DNA from: Komagataeibacter sp. FNDCR2
GTDB taxonomy: Bacteria > Pseudomonadota > Alphaproteobacteria > Acetobacterales > Acetobacteraceae
NCBI RefSeq assembly: GCF_021295395.1
Contig: NZ_JAIWOU010000001.1
Location: forward strand, 499,001 to 563,000
DNA length: 64,000 nucleotides
Reading direction: 5' to 3'
A model generated the notes under the pieces. It saw only the letters and a list, made by a program, of their open reading frames with translations. It was not told where the DNA came from and searched no databases. The position numbers were made by a program, and so were the translations under genes. Below, in pieces: positions 8,855-17,828 of this stretch (position 1 is the stretch's first letter; the number at the start of each line of letters is the position of its first letter).

Positions 8855-9385
8855 TCATGCCACCTGCATATGAACGGCGTGACGCAGCGCGAATTCGGCA
8901 ATGGTCTGCGTATCGGCCAGATCGAGTACCGGCAGGTGTGGTGGCAGGCCGGGGGCATCCATCCGGTCCGTCGCAACGGCAATAATGTTGTTGTTACGCA
9001 CAAACAGCGGCTCTTTACCTGCATCAGGCCGATAGACCTCAATACAGGCGGGAACAGTGGCATGGAAGCCTTCCACCACCACCAGGTCGGTCCGCTGCAT
9101 GCGCGACAGCAGCATCGCAAGGGCAGGGGGCGCATCCGGGCATTCATGTTGCAATACCCACCGCCCCGGCGTAGCCAGCATGACCTCGCCCGCGCCCGCG
9201 TTCCGGTGCAGCCATGAATCCTTGCCGGGGCGGTCAAGGTCGATATCATGATGGGTGTGTTTTATGGTCGATACGCCCAGCCCCCGCGCGCGCAGCAGTG
9301 GCAGCAGCCGCCCTATCAGATGGGTCTTGCCCGACCCGCTACGCCCTGTAATACCGATCATGGCCTGCCGTGGCGGATGGGACAT
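8855..9385 (-). CDS. mobB: Molybdopterin-guanine dinucleotide biosynthesis protein MobB
   Basis: A 176-residue P-loop GTPase-like accessory protein for guanylation of the molybdenum cofactor. The Walker A motif GITGRSGSGKTH is near residue 12, followed by STIKHTHHDIDLDRPGKDSW, which is diagnostic for MobB, and VVVEGFH. The start at 9385 (MSHPPRQ) is preferred because AGGGGG lies 10 bp before it and the P-loop then sits near the N-terminus; a start 36 bp further upstream is possible. It converges on the acyltransferase gene and diverges from mobA. Confidence 0.92.
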   Translation of the reverse strand: MSHPPRQAMIGITGRSGSGKTHLIGRLLPLLRARGLGVSTIKHTHHDIDLDRPGKDSWLHRNAGAGEVMLATPGRWVLQHECPDAPPALAMLLSRMQRTDLVVVEGFHATVPACIEVYRPDAGKEPLFVRNNNIIAVATDRMDAPGLPPHLPVLDLADTQTIAEFALRHAVHMQVA

Positions 9386-9479
9386 GAAAAAAGAACCCCC
9401 TGAACATGATTGAACAGACACGCCTTCACCCCCGCATGCGCATCCTGCCGCAGGCTACGGCCCCAGACATCCCGATGCA

Positions 9480-10130
9480 ATGGCAGGGATGGGCCAGATG
9501 ATGGCGCAGGCCACGCCCCGTGTGGCCGGGCTGGTCATGGCGGGGGGAGAAGCCCGGCGCATGGGCGGGATGGACAAGCCATTGCTGGCGCTGGGTGGGG
9601 GCACCTGCCTGGAGCGAATCATCGTGACCCTGCGCCCATGCTGCACGGCGCTGGCCATAAGCGCCAATGGTGATCCCGCCCGTTACGCCCCATGGGGCCT
9701 GCCGGTTCTGGCCGACCGGATAACCGGGGCGGGGCCGCTGGCGGGCGTGCTGCGCGGGCTGGAATGGGCAGTTGCCGCAGGTTGTGACGTGCTGGTGACG
9801 GTACCGGGCGACACCCCCTTCATTCCCCCCGATCTGGTGACGCGCCTGTTGCCCGCGCCGTCCTTTGCCGAAAGTCTGGGCCAGCGGCACAGTCTGGTCG
9901 CCGCATGGCCGGTCACCTGCCGTGGCATGCTGGCCGAACAGCTTGCCAACCTTACCCCCGCCACGCGCCGCACCGCCACACGCGTGCGCACACTGGCTGA
10001 CCGTCTGGCCGCGCGGGCCGCTCCTTTTGACCTGCTGCCCGGCGGGATGGATCCGTTCATGAATATCAACACACCCGCCGATCACATGACCGCCCGCGCA
10101 TGGGCGGAACGTATGGATACTCCACAATGA
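9480..10130 (+). CDS. mobA: Molybdenum cofactor guanylyltransferase MobA
   Basis: A protein of up to 216 residues that attaches GMP to the molybdenum cofactor, giving the dinucleotide form needed by FdhF-type enzymes. The nucleotide-binding signature LVMAGGEARRMGGMDKPLL is at about 18-36, with TVPGDTPFIP further on. The start is uncertain: ATG codons at 9480, 9498 and 9501 are all in frame ahead of the first conserved residue, and 9480 is simply the longest. The stop overlaps the fdhD start (ATGA at 10127-10130), so the two are translationally coupled. Confidence 0.92.
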   Translation: MAGMGQMMAQATPRVAGLVMAGGEARRMGGMDKPLLALGGGTCLERIIVTLRPCCTALAISANGDPARYAPWGLPVLADRITGAGPLAGVLRGLEWAVAAGCDVLVTVPGDTPFIPPDLVTRLLPAPSFAESLGQRHSLVAAWPVTCRGMLAEQLANLTPATRRTATRVRTLADRLAARAAPFDLLPGGMDPFMNINTPADHMTARAWAERMDTPQ

Positions 10131-10942
10131 CCCGGCATCTACCCCCCGCCATCGTAACCTGCACCATGGATGCCTGGCATGCCGAGGAAGATGCGCCGAG
10201 CGCACGGACATTCGAAATTGCGGAGGAAACGCCCATCAGCCTGTCCTTCAACGGCATGCCGCATGGCGTGATGATGGCGACGCCACTGGATCTGGAAGAC
10301 TTCGCCACCGGCTTCGCCCTGACCGAAGGGATCATTCCCACGCCCGCCGCATTGAAGGGACTGGAGGTGCATGTCGAGACGGATTACGTGCAGGTCGATA
10401 TGCGTATTGACGGTCCCGCCTTTCACCAACTGCTGGCGCGCGGGCGGCGGGCGATGACGGGACGAACCAGTTGCGGCATATGCGGCACGGACGCTCAGGA
10501 TGTGCTGGAGCGCCCGGCCCCGACCGTGCCGCATGCCCCACCGGCGCCGGACGCCGTGCGCCGCGCTCTGGGCGGCCTGCGGGCACGGCAGGTGCTCAAT
10601 GCGCGGGCGCATATGCTGCACGCTGCGGCATGGTGCATGCCCGATGGCGCCATTACCTGTGTGCGTGAGGACGTGGGCCGCCATAACGCGCTGGACAAGC
10701 TGATTGGCGCGGGGGTGCGTACGGGGGTAGATTTCGGGCGGGGGTTCTGCCTTGTCACCAGCCGCTGTTCGTATGAAATGGCGCATAAGGCGATCATGGC
10801 CGGCATGCCCGCGCTGGCCGCCGTCTCGGCCCCCACGGCACGGGCGCTGCGTGTGGCAGCGGCGGCAGGGCTGACATTGCTAGCCCCCGCGCGCGATACA
10901 TGCGTTATGGTGCCCCGTATGGATAGGGATGCATTGGAGTAA
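10127..10942 (+). CDS. fdhD: Formate dehydrogenase accessory sulfurtransferase FdhD
   Basis: A 271-residue FdhD-family sulfurtransferase that passes sulfur from a cysteine desulfurase to the molybdenum cofactor of formate dehydrogenases. The start shares the ATGA overlap with mobA. Key motifs are ALTEGII near the N-terminal third, GRTSCGICG with the essential Cys-x2-Cys, VREDVGRHNALDKLIG and VTSRCSYEM. Its presence next to the FdhF/YdeP enzyme supports that enzyme being sulfurated and formate-dehydrogenase-like. Confidence 0.93.
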   Translation: MTRHLPPAIVTCTMDAWHAEEDAPSARTFEIAEETPISLSFNGMPHGVMMATPLDLEDFATGFALTEGIIPTPAALKGLEVHVETDYVQVDMRIDGPAFHQLLARGRRAMTGRTSCGICGTDAQDVLERPAPTVPHAPPAPDAVRRALGGLRARQVLNARAHMLHAAAWCMPDGAITCVREDVGRHNALDKLIGAGVRTGVDFGRGFCLVTSRCSYEMAHKAIMAGMPALAAVSAPTARALRVAAAAGLTLLAPARDTCVMVPRMDRDALE

Positions 10943-11219
10943 GTAATCATTCAAATGTGCCCGAACACCTATGGGATGGGGCAGGCTCATGGCTCACGGT
11001 CCCGCAGGCATTGGCGGACCGCGCCCGCCCGGTGGAAATATCGGGCAGAGATTAAGTATTCGTACCCCCTGAAAGTTACATGGCGTTATTTATATTTTTT
11101 AGAAATACCTGATATTCGCAAGCAATAATAAAGTTGTTACCAAGATCGCGATTTCGTTTTTTTATTTTTGATACGGGCGCGCCTAGCTTCCATTCCATGA
11201 CAGGGAAGGAACATCCATC

Positions 11220-11606
11220 ATGTCGTCTTTGACAAGACCACACGGCGCCGCCGGATGGGCGACGCTTGTGCTGGCCATTATCATTATCATTCTGGGCGTG
11301 CCGCTGGTGTATATGGGGGCGGAACTCGCCTTCATCGGCGGCTCCTGGTACTATGTCCTGTGCGGGCTCGCCATTACCATCGCCGGGGTTCTCATGGCCA
11401 TGGGCCGGGTCGCAGGTGGACTGCTTTACCTTGCGGCTTACGCAATCACATGGGTCTGGGCGCTGTGGGAAGTCGGGCTGGATGGCTGGGGCCTGCTGCC
11501 GCGCGTGTTCGGCCCCACACTCCTCGCCATTGCCGTGCTGGCCAGCCTGCCCGTGCTCCGGCGCGCGCAGAATCCGCACGCACTTCATGCACGGAAGGCC
11601 GTCTAA
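11220..11606 (+). CDS. sldB: Membrane anchor subunit of PQQ polyol dehydrogenase (SldB type)
   Basis: A 128-residue protein with four or five hydrophobic helices, matching in size and layout the separate membrane subunit of the PQQ-dependent glycerol/sorbitol/arabitol dehydrogenase of acetic acid bacteria. The fused glucose dehydrogenases carry the same helices at their N-terminus. It anchors the catalytic subunit and is thought to connect it to ubiquinone. GGAAGGAA lies about 8 bp before the ATG. Its TAA overlaps the ATG of the large subunit (TAATG), so the two chains are coupled. The 277-bp upstream gap is A+T-rich and probably holds the promoter. Confidence 0.85.
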   Translation: MSSLTRPHGAAGWATLVLAIIIIILGVPLVYMGAELAFIGGSWYYVLCGLAITIAGVLMAMGRVAGGLLYLAAYAITWVWALWEVGLDGWGLLPRVFGPTLLAIAVLASLPVLRRAQNPHALHARKAV

Positions 11607-13804
11607 TGCCCCGGACATCAATGCTGCGCACCCTGCTCATGGGTGCGACCATCATCGCTGGCGTGGCGGGAACCGCCATGGCGCAGGTTCCGCCGACCAG
11701 CCTGCCACCGGGTGAAGGCAATGCCACCGAACCCGATGAACAGTCCGCCTCCACACGCGATACGTACGCACCGCCGCCGCCCAATGCGCCCCAGGCGCCG
11801 GGCGTGAATGCGGCGAACATTCCCGACGGTCCGCCCGCCGAGCCCAGCGAGGCATCCCCCGCCGTGGAGCAGGTGACCGCCACCCCCGCGCATGATGACT
11901 GGCCCGCCTATGGGCGCGACGACCGTGCGACCCGTTTCTCGCCTCTGGACCAGATCACGCCCGCCAATATCGGTCATCTGCACCGTGCGTTCATTTACCA
12001 CACCGGCAGCAAGCCGGCGCCGGGACAGGTGAACAAATGGGCCGCCGAGACCACGCCCATCAAGGTAGGCGACGGGCTGTACACCTGTTCGGCCCAGAAC
12101 GACATGATGCGCATCGACCCGGCAACGGGCAGGGAAGTGTGGCATTTCCACGCGAACGAGAAATACGACAGCATCCCCTACACCGCGGCGTGCAAGGCGG
12201 TGGTCTACTACACCTCCTCCACCGTGCCGGAAGGGGAGCATTGCCACCATCGTATTCTTGAGGCGACCCTTGATGAACGCCTGATCGAGGTGGATAGCGA
12301 AGACGGCAGGCTGTGCGAGGGCTTTGGCTATCACGGCCAGGTCAACCTGATGAAAGGCATGGGCGAATCCGTGCCCGGCTTCGTGGCGGAAACCGCGCCG
12401 CCGCCCATCGTGAACGGCGCGATCATCACCAACCAGGAAATCCTTGACGGCCAGCGCCGCTGGGCGCCCTCGGGTGTGATCCGTGGCTATGACGCCGAAA
12501 CCGGGCGCTTCCTGTGGGCATGGGATGTCAACCGCCCGCATGACCATGGCGAGCCGAAGGAAGGCGAGCATTACAGCCGTGGCACGCCCAATTCATGGGC
12601 CGCGATGATTGGCGATAATGCGCTGGGGCTGGTTTATGTGCCTACCGGTAACTCGGCGGCCGATTACTACAGCGCGCTGCGTAGCCCGGAGGAGAACAAG
12701 GTATCCTCCGCCGTGGTGGCGATCGACGTAAAAACGGGCGAGCCGCGCTGGGTATTCCAGACCGTGCATAAGGATGTGTGGGATTACGACATCGGCTCCC
12801 AGCCCACGCTCATGGACTTCACCAAATCCGATGGCAGCACGGCGCCCGCGCTGATCATGCCCACCAAGCGTGGCCAGACCTTCGTGCTGGACCGCCGCAC
12901 GGGCGAACCGCTGCTGCCGGTGGAAGAACGCCCCGCGCCATCACCGGGTAACGTGGCGGATGACCCGCGTTCGCCCACGCAGCCGTGGTCGGTGGGTATG
13001 CCGCGCCTTGGTTTCGCCCCGCTGAAGGAAGCCGATATGTGGGGTATGTCCCCCATTGATCAGCTTTACTGCCGCCTGAAATTCCGTCGCGCCAATTATG
13101 TTGGTGAGTTCACGCCCCCCAGCATTACCAAGCCATGGCTGGAATATCCCGGCTATAATGGCGGTTCGGACTGGGGCAGCATGGCCTATGATGAAAAGAC
13201 CGGCATCCTGATCGCCAACTGGAACAACATGCCGATGTATGACCAGCTTGTCAGCCGCAAGAAGGCGGATAAGCTGGGCCTGATGCCGGTGGATGACCCC
13301 AACTACAAGCCCGGCGGCGGCGGGGCAGAAGGGGCCGGGGCCATGGCGGAAACGCCCTACGGCGTTGTTGTCTCACCTTTCTGGGATGAATATACGGGCA
13401 TGATGTGCAACCGCCCGCCCTATGGCATGATTACCGCCATAGACATGCACACGCAGAAAGTCCTGTGGCAGCACCCGCTGGGTAGCGCGCGCTCCAACGG
13501 TCCGTTCGGCCTGCCCACGCACCTGCCGCTGACCATCGGCACGCCCAATAATGGCGGCCCGGTCATTACGGCTGGGGGCCTGATTTTTGTCGCCGCCACG
13601 ACGGACAACATGATCCATGCCTTCGACCTGCATACCGGCAAGGAAGTATGGAACGATGTCCTGCCCGGTGGCGGACAGGCCACCCCGATGACGTATGAAT
13701 ACAAGGGCAAGCAGTACGTCGCGATCATGGCGGGCGGTCATCACTTCATGATGACGCCGGTAACGGACGATCTGGTTGTTTATGCGCTGGATAACGTGAA
13801 CTGA
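11606..13804 (+). CDS. sldA: PQQ-dependent polyol dehydrogenase large subunit (SldA type)
   Basis: A 732-residue periplasmic PQQ quinoprotein of the glucose/quinate/shikimate dehydrogenase family, probably oxidising glycerol and related polyols and feeding electrons to ubiquinone. A Sec signal peptide ends near residue 26 (GTAMA). About 70 Pro/Ala-rich residues then separate it from the eight-bladed propeller, which opens with DWPAYGRDDRATRFSPL. Later hallmarks are YVPTGNSAADYY, KDVWDYDIGSQP, PTKRGQTFVLDRRTGEPL and GGPVITAGGLIFVAATTD. It starts within the sldB stop codon and ends 30 bp before a strong terminator. Substrate is inferred from the two-gene layout. Confidence 0.88.
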   Translation: MPRTSMLRTLLMGATIIAGVAGTAMAQVPPTSLPPGEGNATEPDEQSASTRDTYAPPPPNAPQAPGVNAANIPDGPPAEPSEASPAVEQVTATPAHDDWPAYGRDDRATRFSPLDQITPANIGHLHRAFIYHTGSKPAPGQVNKWAAETTPIKVGDGLYTCSAQNDMMRIDPATGREVWHFHANEKYDSIPYTAACKAVVYYTSSTVPEGEHCHHRILEATLDERLIEVDSEDGRLCEGFGYHGQVNLMKGMGESVPGFVAETAPPPIVNGAIITNQEILDGQRRWAPSGVIRGYDAETGRFLWAWDVNRPHDHGEPKEGEHYSRGTPNSWAAMIGDNALGLVYVPTGNSAADYYSALRSPEENKVSSAVVAIDVKTGEPRWVFQTVHKDVWDYDIGSQPTLMDFTKSDGSTAPALIMPTKRGQTFVLDRRTGEPLLPVEERPAPSPGNVADDPRSPTQPWSVGMPRLGFAPLKEADMWGMSPIDQLYCRLKFRRANYVGEFTPPSITKPWLEYPGYNGGSDWGSMAYDEKTGILIANWNNMPMYDQLVSRKKADKLGLMPVDDPNYKPGGGGAEGAGAMAETPYGVVVSPFWDEYTGMMCNRPPYGMITAIDMHTQKVLWQHPLGSARSNGPFGLPTHLPLTIGTPNNGGPVITAGGLIFVAATTDNMIHAFDLHTGKEVWNDVLPGGGQATPMTYEYKGKQYVAIMAGGHHFMMTPVTDDLVVYALDNVN

Positions 13805-13833
13805 TCACGGGCGGCACGCAACTGCCAGACTGA

Positions 13834-13866
13834 ACCGGGGGCGTGTTCTGCGCCCCCGGTTTTTTT
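13834..13866 (+). terminator. Rho-independent terminator of sldB-sldA
   Basis: A perfect 10-bp stem, ACCGGGGGCG paired with CGCCCCCGGT, has a 7-base loop and is followed at once by six T residues. It begins 30 bp after the dehydrogenase stop codon. Confidence 0.93.
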
Positions 13867-14148
13867 GCGGGTTCCATAACACCGTTCAGGCTGGTGACCG
13901 GAGTGCTGTTTTTAAGTAACCTGAAGATATAAAATAAAGGTTTTCGGGCGCTGTCTTTTTGGGATGACGTTTCCTGAAGATTTTTGAAAAAATCTTCACC
14001 AAAAACTTCTTTATAATTTTCAGAATATTTCATAGTTATAAGCATATTGATGTGCGGCAACGTCCCCTTGAAAGATCAGAGGCAAGCATGGTCTTTCTTG
14101 ATGGCATGACGATCTGTGTCCATCACAAGGCGGCCGGGCCCGGCGCGC
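13867..14148. other. Non-coding A+T-rich stretch before an IS remnant
   Basis: No convincing gene was found. The first half is A+T-rich with no family-like reading frame. The last 100 bases turn G+C-rich towards the transposase remnant and are probably decayed insertion-sequence DNA. Confidence 0.4.
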
Positions 14149-14524
14149 GGCAAGGCTGCTAGCCTAGTGCTGCCGTTCGTCGGCACCGCCAGTGCAATTT
14201 CATATCGAGGAGATCTCACGCTGCGTCGCCCGCGGTGCCCATGCCGTCGTGCTGCTCGATCGCGCAGGATGGCATACCACCAGTAAACTAAAGATACCTC
14301 GCAATATCAGCCTGATCTTCCTGCCGTCCCATGCTCCCGAACTGAACCCGGTCGAGAATATCTGGCAGTTCCTGCGCGCCAACTGGCTGGCCAATACCGT
14401 CTTCGACGGCATTGAGCACATCATCGACGCCGCCTGTTCCGCCTGGAATAATCTTGCCGCCCTGCCTGACACCGTTCGATCCATCGGTCTCAGAAAGTGG
14501 GCTCACACAGGTCAGTGCCTATAA
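14149..14524 (+). pseudogene. IS630-family transposase remnant, frameshifted
   Basis: The C-terminal part of an IS630-type DDE transposase. VVLLDRAGWHTT and LPSHAPELNPVENIWQFLR carry the second Asp and the catalytic Glu of the DDE triad. The upstream frame reads KAASLVLPFVGTAS and is joined to QFHIEEIS by an apparent 2-base loss near 14193; related elements have an ATG codon there. The N-terminal half and the terminal inverted repeats were not found, so the element is dead. It marks the left side of an A+T-rich island. Confidence 0.8.
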
Positions 14525-14787
14525 CCGTTGGTATAAGTAGCCGCGGATGGCCACGGCAGATCTCTATTCTTCACGCGCTCGCCCGGGCAGGCATATGAAC
14601 TGTCATTCCGCCAAGAAGAAATGATCCTGAAGTCGCCAGTCACAGACACTGGTATCTGGTCGAAAAATAGTGGGCAAGGCTCAAGTAATGGCGGGCTGTC
14701 GCGACCCGATACGAGAAGACAGCCACATCCTTTCTCTCCGTCATCCTCATCGCCGCTACAGTAGACTACACGAAGGCCTAACAGGCC

Positions 14788-15621
14788 CTAGAATCCTTTC
14801 CAGTAGTCTAGAAATCCAGATTTATATAAGAAATATTCTTTCTGTATTTCAGTATTTATAGAATTACAAATCGATTCTATTTTATCCAGTTGTTGATAAC
14901 ATTTCTTAAACAGGAACCAGCTCTTTGCATGTGGAGAATAAATGGAAGATGCATAACCCCACTGCTCCATAAGAATAGACATGCTTTTGTTTGTATGGAA
15001 GGCAGTATGAACAATTGGTGTAATGTAGAACCAATTTGGGTCCTTGGGAACATTTTCACAAATAACGGTATGCAGCATTAATATGCCATCATTGGCCACG
15101 CATGCATTGATTTTGTCGAGCGCACATCGTGTCAGCACATGTTCGAACATGGCGCTATTGATGACAAGACCATATTTTTTAAGATTAGGCCTTTGCACAT
15201 AAGGTAAGTCAGTTATAGAGTTATTGATATAATCATCAAATATAGAAATATTGTTATTGAAGTATTTTTTTATGAATTTATATAGGGTTCCGTATCCGGC
15301 TGCATAATCAAGTGTATCTTCAAATTTAAAAATACCATTCTTTTCGAGTATTTTTAGTGTAAGGGCCTGATCCGCATAGGGCGGCTGATTGCTGATTTGG
15401 TTTTTAGTATTTTTTTCAAAATAATGATGCCATTTATTATTGAGATCAGACCACTCCTGCTCGCTCATATCCTGATGCGTTTTTGATATGACAAATCCAC
15501 AATTCTCACATTTGTAGTAATCTACCTTTAATTCTTCCATAAAATCATTATATGGATGACCTTTATATTCCTTACTGAAAAAATAATGTGTTTTCCCTCC
15601 ACAGATGATACACGGTCGCAT
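14788..15621 (-). CDS. SAM-dependent methyltransferase with N-terminal zinc-ribbon
   Basis: A 277-residue class I methyltransferase of unknown substrate. Two Cys pairs, Cys4-x2-Cys7 and Cys38-x2-Cys41, form a likely zinc knuckle of the kind seen before C-methyltransferase domains in sugar and secondary-metabolite pathways. The SAM motif LDYAAGYGT is at about 104-112, and NSAMFEHV is a motif-IV-like segment. Composition is strikingly A+T-rich with many Asn, Lys and Ile, unlike the host, and remnants of two insertion sequences flank it, so recent transfer is likely. No partner genes are present; it may be stranded cargo from a sugar locus. Confidence 0.72.
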   Translation of the reverse strand: MRPCIICGGKTHYFFSKEYKGHPYNDFMEELKVDYYKCENCGFVISKTHQDMSEQEWSDLNNKWHHYFEKNTKNQISNQPPYADQALTLKILEKNGIFKFEDTLDYAAGYGTLYKFIKKYFNNNISIFDDYINNSITDLPYVQRPNLKKYGLVINSAMFEHVLTRCALDKINACVANDGILMLHTVICENVPKDPNWFYITPIVHTAFHTNKSMSILMEQWGYASSIYSPHAKSWFLFKKCYQQLDKIESICNSINTEIQKEYFLYKSGFLDYWKGF

Positions 15622-15693
15622 TATATGGATGCCTTGTTCTGACTGGAAATAATGAATGGGCCATAATAAATCCCCAAAAGCGATAAGACAATA

Positions 15694-15945
15694 TCACGAG
15701 TAGAACAAGGGTTTCTTCGCCTTTTCATATCGTGTGGCGATACAGCGGATAAACATACGCTTGATGCGATTACAGTCCCAGTAACCATGGAAGTGGCAGG
15801 TTCTCCCGTATCCTGTCGCTATCATACCCCTTGTCGGTCAGAAGTCGGTAGGGTGTTACGACCGGCAGGGGCATCAGGACATCGGCGCCGGATAAAATCT
15901 TGCACCGGTCGCGACCAACAACACCCCGGTTCGTCAGGTCACCAC
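15694..15945 (-). pseudogene. IS5-superfamily transposase C-terminal remnant
   Basis: On the minus strand a decayed DDE transposase can be read as LTNRGVVGRDRCKIL, then PVVTPYRLLTDKGYDSDRI, where DKGYDSD holds the catalytic Asp, then after a frame change NRIKRMFIRCIATRYEKAKK ending at 15694. This fits the IS5/IS1031-like elements common in acetic acid bacteria. The N-terminal half is missing and a segment between the two blocks seems deleted. It borders the A+T-rich methyltransferase on its upstream side. Confidence 0.7.
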
Positions 15946-16275
15946 GAATTCAAAGGTCTCAGCAAATATCAATATTTTATATTTGATCCAGATGCCTGTC
16001 GCAAGATGTCATCAAAAATGTCTATCTTTGATGCCGGGTTGTATTACGCCCATGCTTTGTTATTGAACATAACCATCATGAGGAATGCAGGCGCACCCTG
16101 CTGCCATGCGATGGATAAATTCCTTTCTTCTGCCGGACCACGCAGCCTGTTGGAAAAATCAATACCAGCAGGCATATTATGCGTGAACGGAAAAAAGAGG
16201 GCACACCATGCTCTGCATGACAGAACGCGCGAACCCACGCGAGCCATTGCTGCGTTCCGGGCGCAGGCGGTAATC
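15946..16275. other. Mixed-composition gap upstream of tag, no confident gene
   Basis: An open frame runs through this stretch into tag, but its residues do not resemble the glycosylase family and it begins inside the transposase remnant. The first half is A+T-rich and may be the worn end of the transferred island. The last part should contain the tag promoter; no clear promoter boxes were recognised. Confidence 0.4.
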
Positions 16276-16866
16276 ATGTGCCCCACCATAAGCCGCTGCG
16301 GGTGGGCACAGGCGGATGCAATGATGCAGGCCTATCACGACCATGAATGGGGCCAGCCGGTACATGACAGCCGCCAGTTATGGGAAATGCTGGTGCTGGA
16401 AAGTTTTCAGGCCGGGCTGTCGTGGCGCACGGTGCTGAAGCGGCGCGCGGGATTTCGCCGTGCCTTTGCCGGGTTCAACCCTGACCGCGTGGCCGGTTTT
16501 ACAGCCGCCGATGTGACGCGCCTTATGGCTGATACCAGTATTATTCGTGCCCGCGCCAAGATTGTGGCAACCATTGGCAATGCGCGGGCCTATGTCGCCA
16601 TGCGCGATGGGGGAGAAGACTTTGCCACCTTTGCCTGGGGCATGCTGCCTGATGGCCCGGTGCGCAACCTTAGCGGGCAGGTGCAGGCTTCCTCTCCTTT
16701 GTCGCACGCCATGTCGGCGGCGCTGCGGGCACGCGGGTTCCGCTTTGTCGGGCCGGTCATTGCCTATGCGTGGATGCAGGCAGCCGGGATGATCGACGAT
16801 CACGACCCTGCCTGTTTTCGCCACGCTACGGCACGGGGCGTAAGCGGACGTATCCGCAAACGATAA
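16276..16866 (+). CDS. tag: DNA-3-methyladenine glycosylase I
   Basis: A 196-residue base-excision repair enzyme that removes 3-methyladenine from alkylated DNA. The start at 16276 (MCPTISRCGW) places the conserved N-terminal Cys-Trp at the right point. AYHDHEWG is the family signature with the catalytic acidic residue, and LESFQAGLSWRTVLKRR forms the helix-hairpin region. The zinc ligands of E. coli Tag are matched by Cys8, a His in the YHDHEWG region and the C-terminal HDPAC pair (His-x3-Cys). A Lys/Arg-rich tail ends the protein. Confidence 0.92.
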   Translation: MCPTISRCGWAQADAMMQAYHDHEWGQPVHDSRQLWEMLVLESFQAGLSWRTVLKRRAGFRRAFAGFNPDRVAGFTAADVTRLMADTSIIRARAKIVATIGNARAYVAMRDGGEDFATFAWGMLPDGPVRNLSGQVQASSPLSHAMSAALRARGFRFVGPVIAYAWMQAAGMIDDHDPACFRHATARGVSGRIRKR

Positions 16867-16873
16867 AATCCCC

Positions 16874-16919
16874 AAAAAAAGCCTGCCACACCGGGGCGGG
16901 GAACCCCATGCGGGCAGGC
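16874..16919 (-). terminator. Terminator for the minus-strand YidB-like gene
   Basis: Read on the minus strand, GCCTGCC and GGCAGGC pair around a 25-base G+C-rich loop and are followed by seven T residues. It lies about 90 bp downstream of the YidB-like gene. It may also act weakly on transcripts from tag. Confidence 0.75.
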
Positions 16920-17006
16920 AGGTCGAACAGGGATGGGCCTGTTTGCAGGCCCTTAGCGGTTCAGTCGCCGGGCCTGTTTTATGTCGGGTATGCCCGCCAG
17001 CCTTGG

Positions 17007-17396
17007 CTAGTGGACATTCATGGGTTTGTCGGAGCGCGCACTCAGCGCCCGGTGGCGCACCGTCAGGGGCAGCACCTCGCGCAGGATTTTCATGGCCGCC
17101 ATTCCCGAAAGCCCGGTCTGGGTGGAGAAGCGGTCGATCTCGACCGGCCGGAACAGGGCATGTACGGTGCTTTCATCGGCGGGTTCAGGGTTGTCCTGTT
17201 CCTGCCATGCCCGGATCAGCGGGAGCATTCCCACCGCTTCGGCGCGCTGTTCGAGCATGCTGGGATGACCCGGCGCGGGCAGAGGGCCGAGAATATCGTT
17301 CAGCACTGACATCGCACCGGAACGGTCGCCCAGCGCCCCGGTCAGGAAATCACCGATACGGGTGGTTATGTCGGTTACATTACGGGAAATCTTCAT
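17007..17396 (-). CDS. YidB-like protein (DUF937 type)
   Basis: A 129-residue protein resembling the YidB/DUF937 family, whose function is unknown. The family shape is visible: a Gly/Leu-rich N-terminal part, a central LIRAW segment, then a pattern like DRFSTQTGLSGMAAMKILREVLP, matching the usual Leu-x2-Ala-x-Gln-x-Gly-Leu helix before the end. There is no signal peptide. GGAG lies 8 bp before the ATG. It stands alone, with its own terminator. Confidence 0.6.
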   Translation of the reverse strand: MKISRNVTDITTRIGDFLTGALGDRSGAMSVLNDILGPLPAPGHPSMLEQRAEAVGMLPLIRAWQEQDNPEPADESTVHALFRPVEIDRFSTQTGLSGMAAMKILREVLPLTVRHRALSARSDKPMNVH

Positions 17397-17828
17397 GTGA
17401 GGCTCCGGTAACGAAAGCAGGAACCGACACGGGGCCTTTCGTGCCTCGTCGCGCGGTCCTGATGGCGGGACTATGGCCTGTGTCCTGCACGGTGTCCCGG
17501 CATGCAGGGAGCAGGCGGACCCTTTTCAGGGTCGCATGCCCATCTGGAGCGGTACCGTCGCGACATGTCCGGCGGGCCGGGCCGCGCAGGGTATCGGCCT
17601 TGTGGGCCGGGCCTGTGGCGGTAGGGCCGGAATGGCGGCATGCGCGTGCGCGGATCGCCCGGTTCCACCCACGGCAAGGCAGGAAGGGGAACAGGCAATG
17701 GATCACCACATGACCTGTTCTTCCACCCAGCCAATGGGATGGTATGGGCTCAACGTGCGTGCTGAACGGGGGTTGTCCGGTTACGCGCGGGCCGTGAACA
17801 CGTTATCGTGACTAGATGGGCCTGCTTC
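17397..17828. other. G+C-rich gap with no convincing gene
   Basis: Several long open frames exist on both strands, but they are Arg/Pro/Gly-rich low-complexity translations typical of shadow frames and none resembles a protein family. The part nearest 17397 probably holds the promoter of the YidB-like gene. Confidence 0.4.

Noticed and set aside
11255-11605. Upstream in-frame extension of the PQQ dehydrogenase
   Set aside because: The extension overlaps the SldB-type gene in another frame and would bury the signal peptide; the ATG in the TAATG overlap is the better start.
15787-16275. Upstream in-frame extension of the DNA glycosylase
   Set aside because: It begins within a transposase remnant and lacks family similarity; the start at 16276 gives the normal N-terminus.
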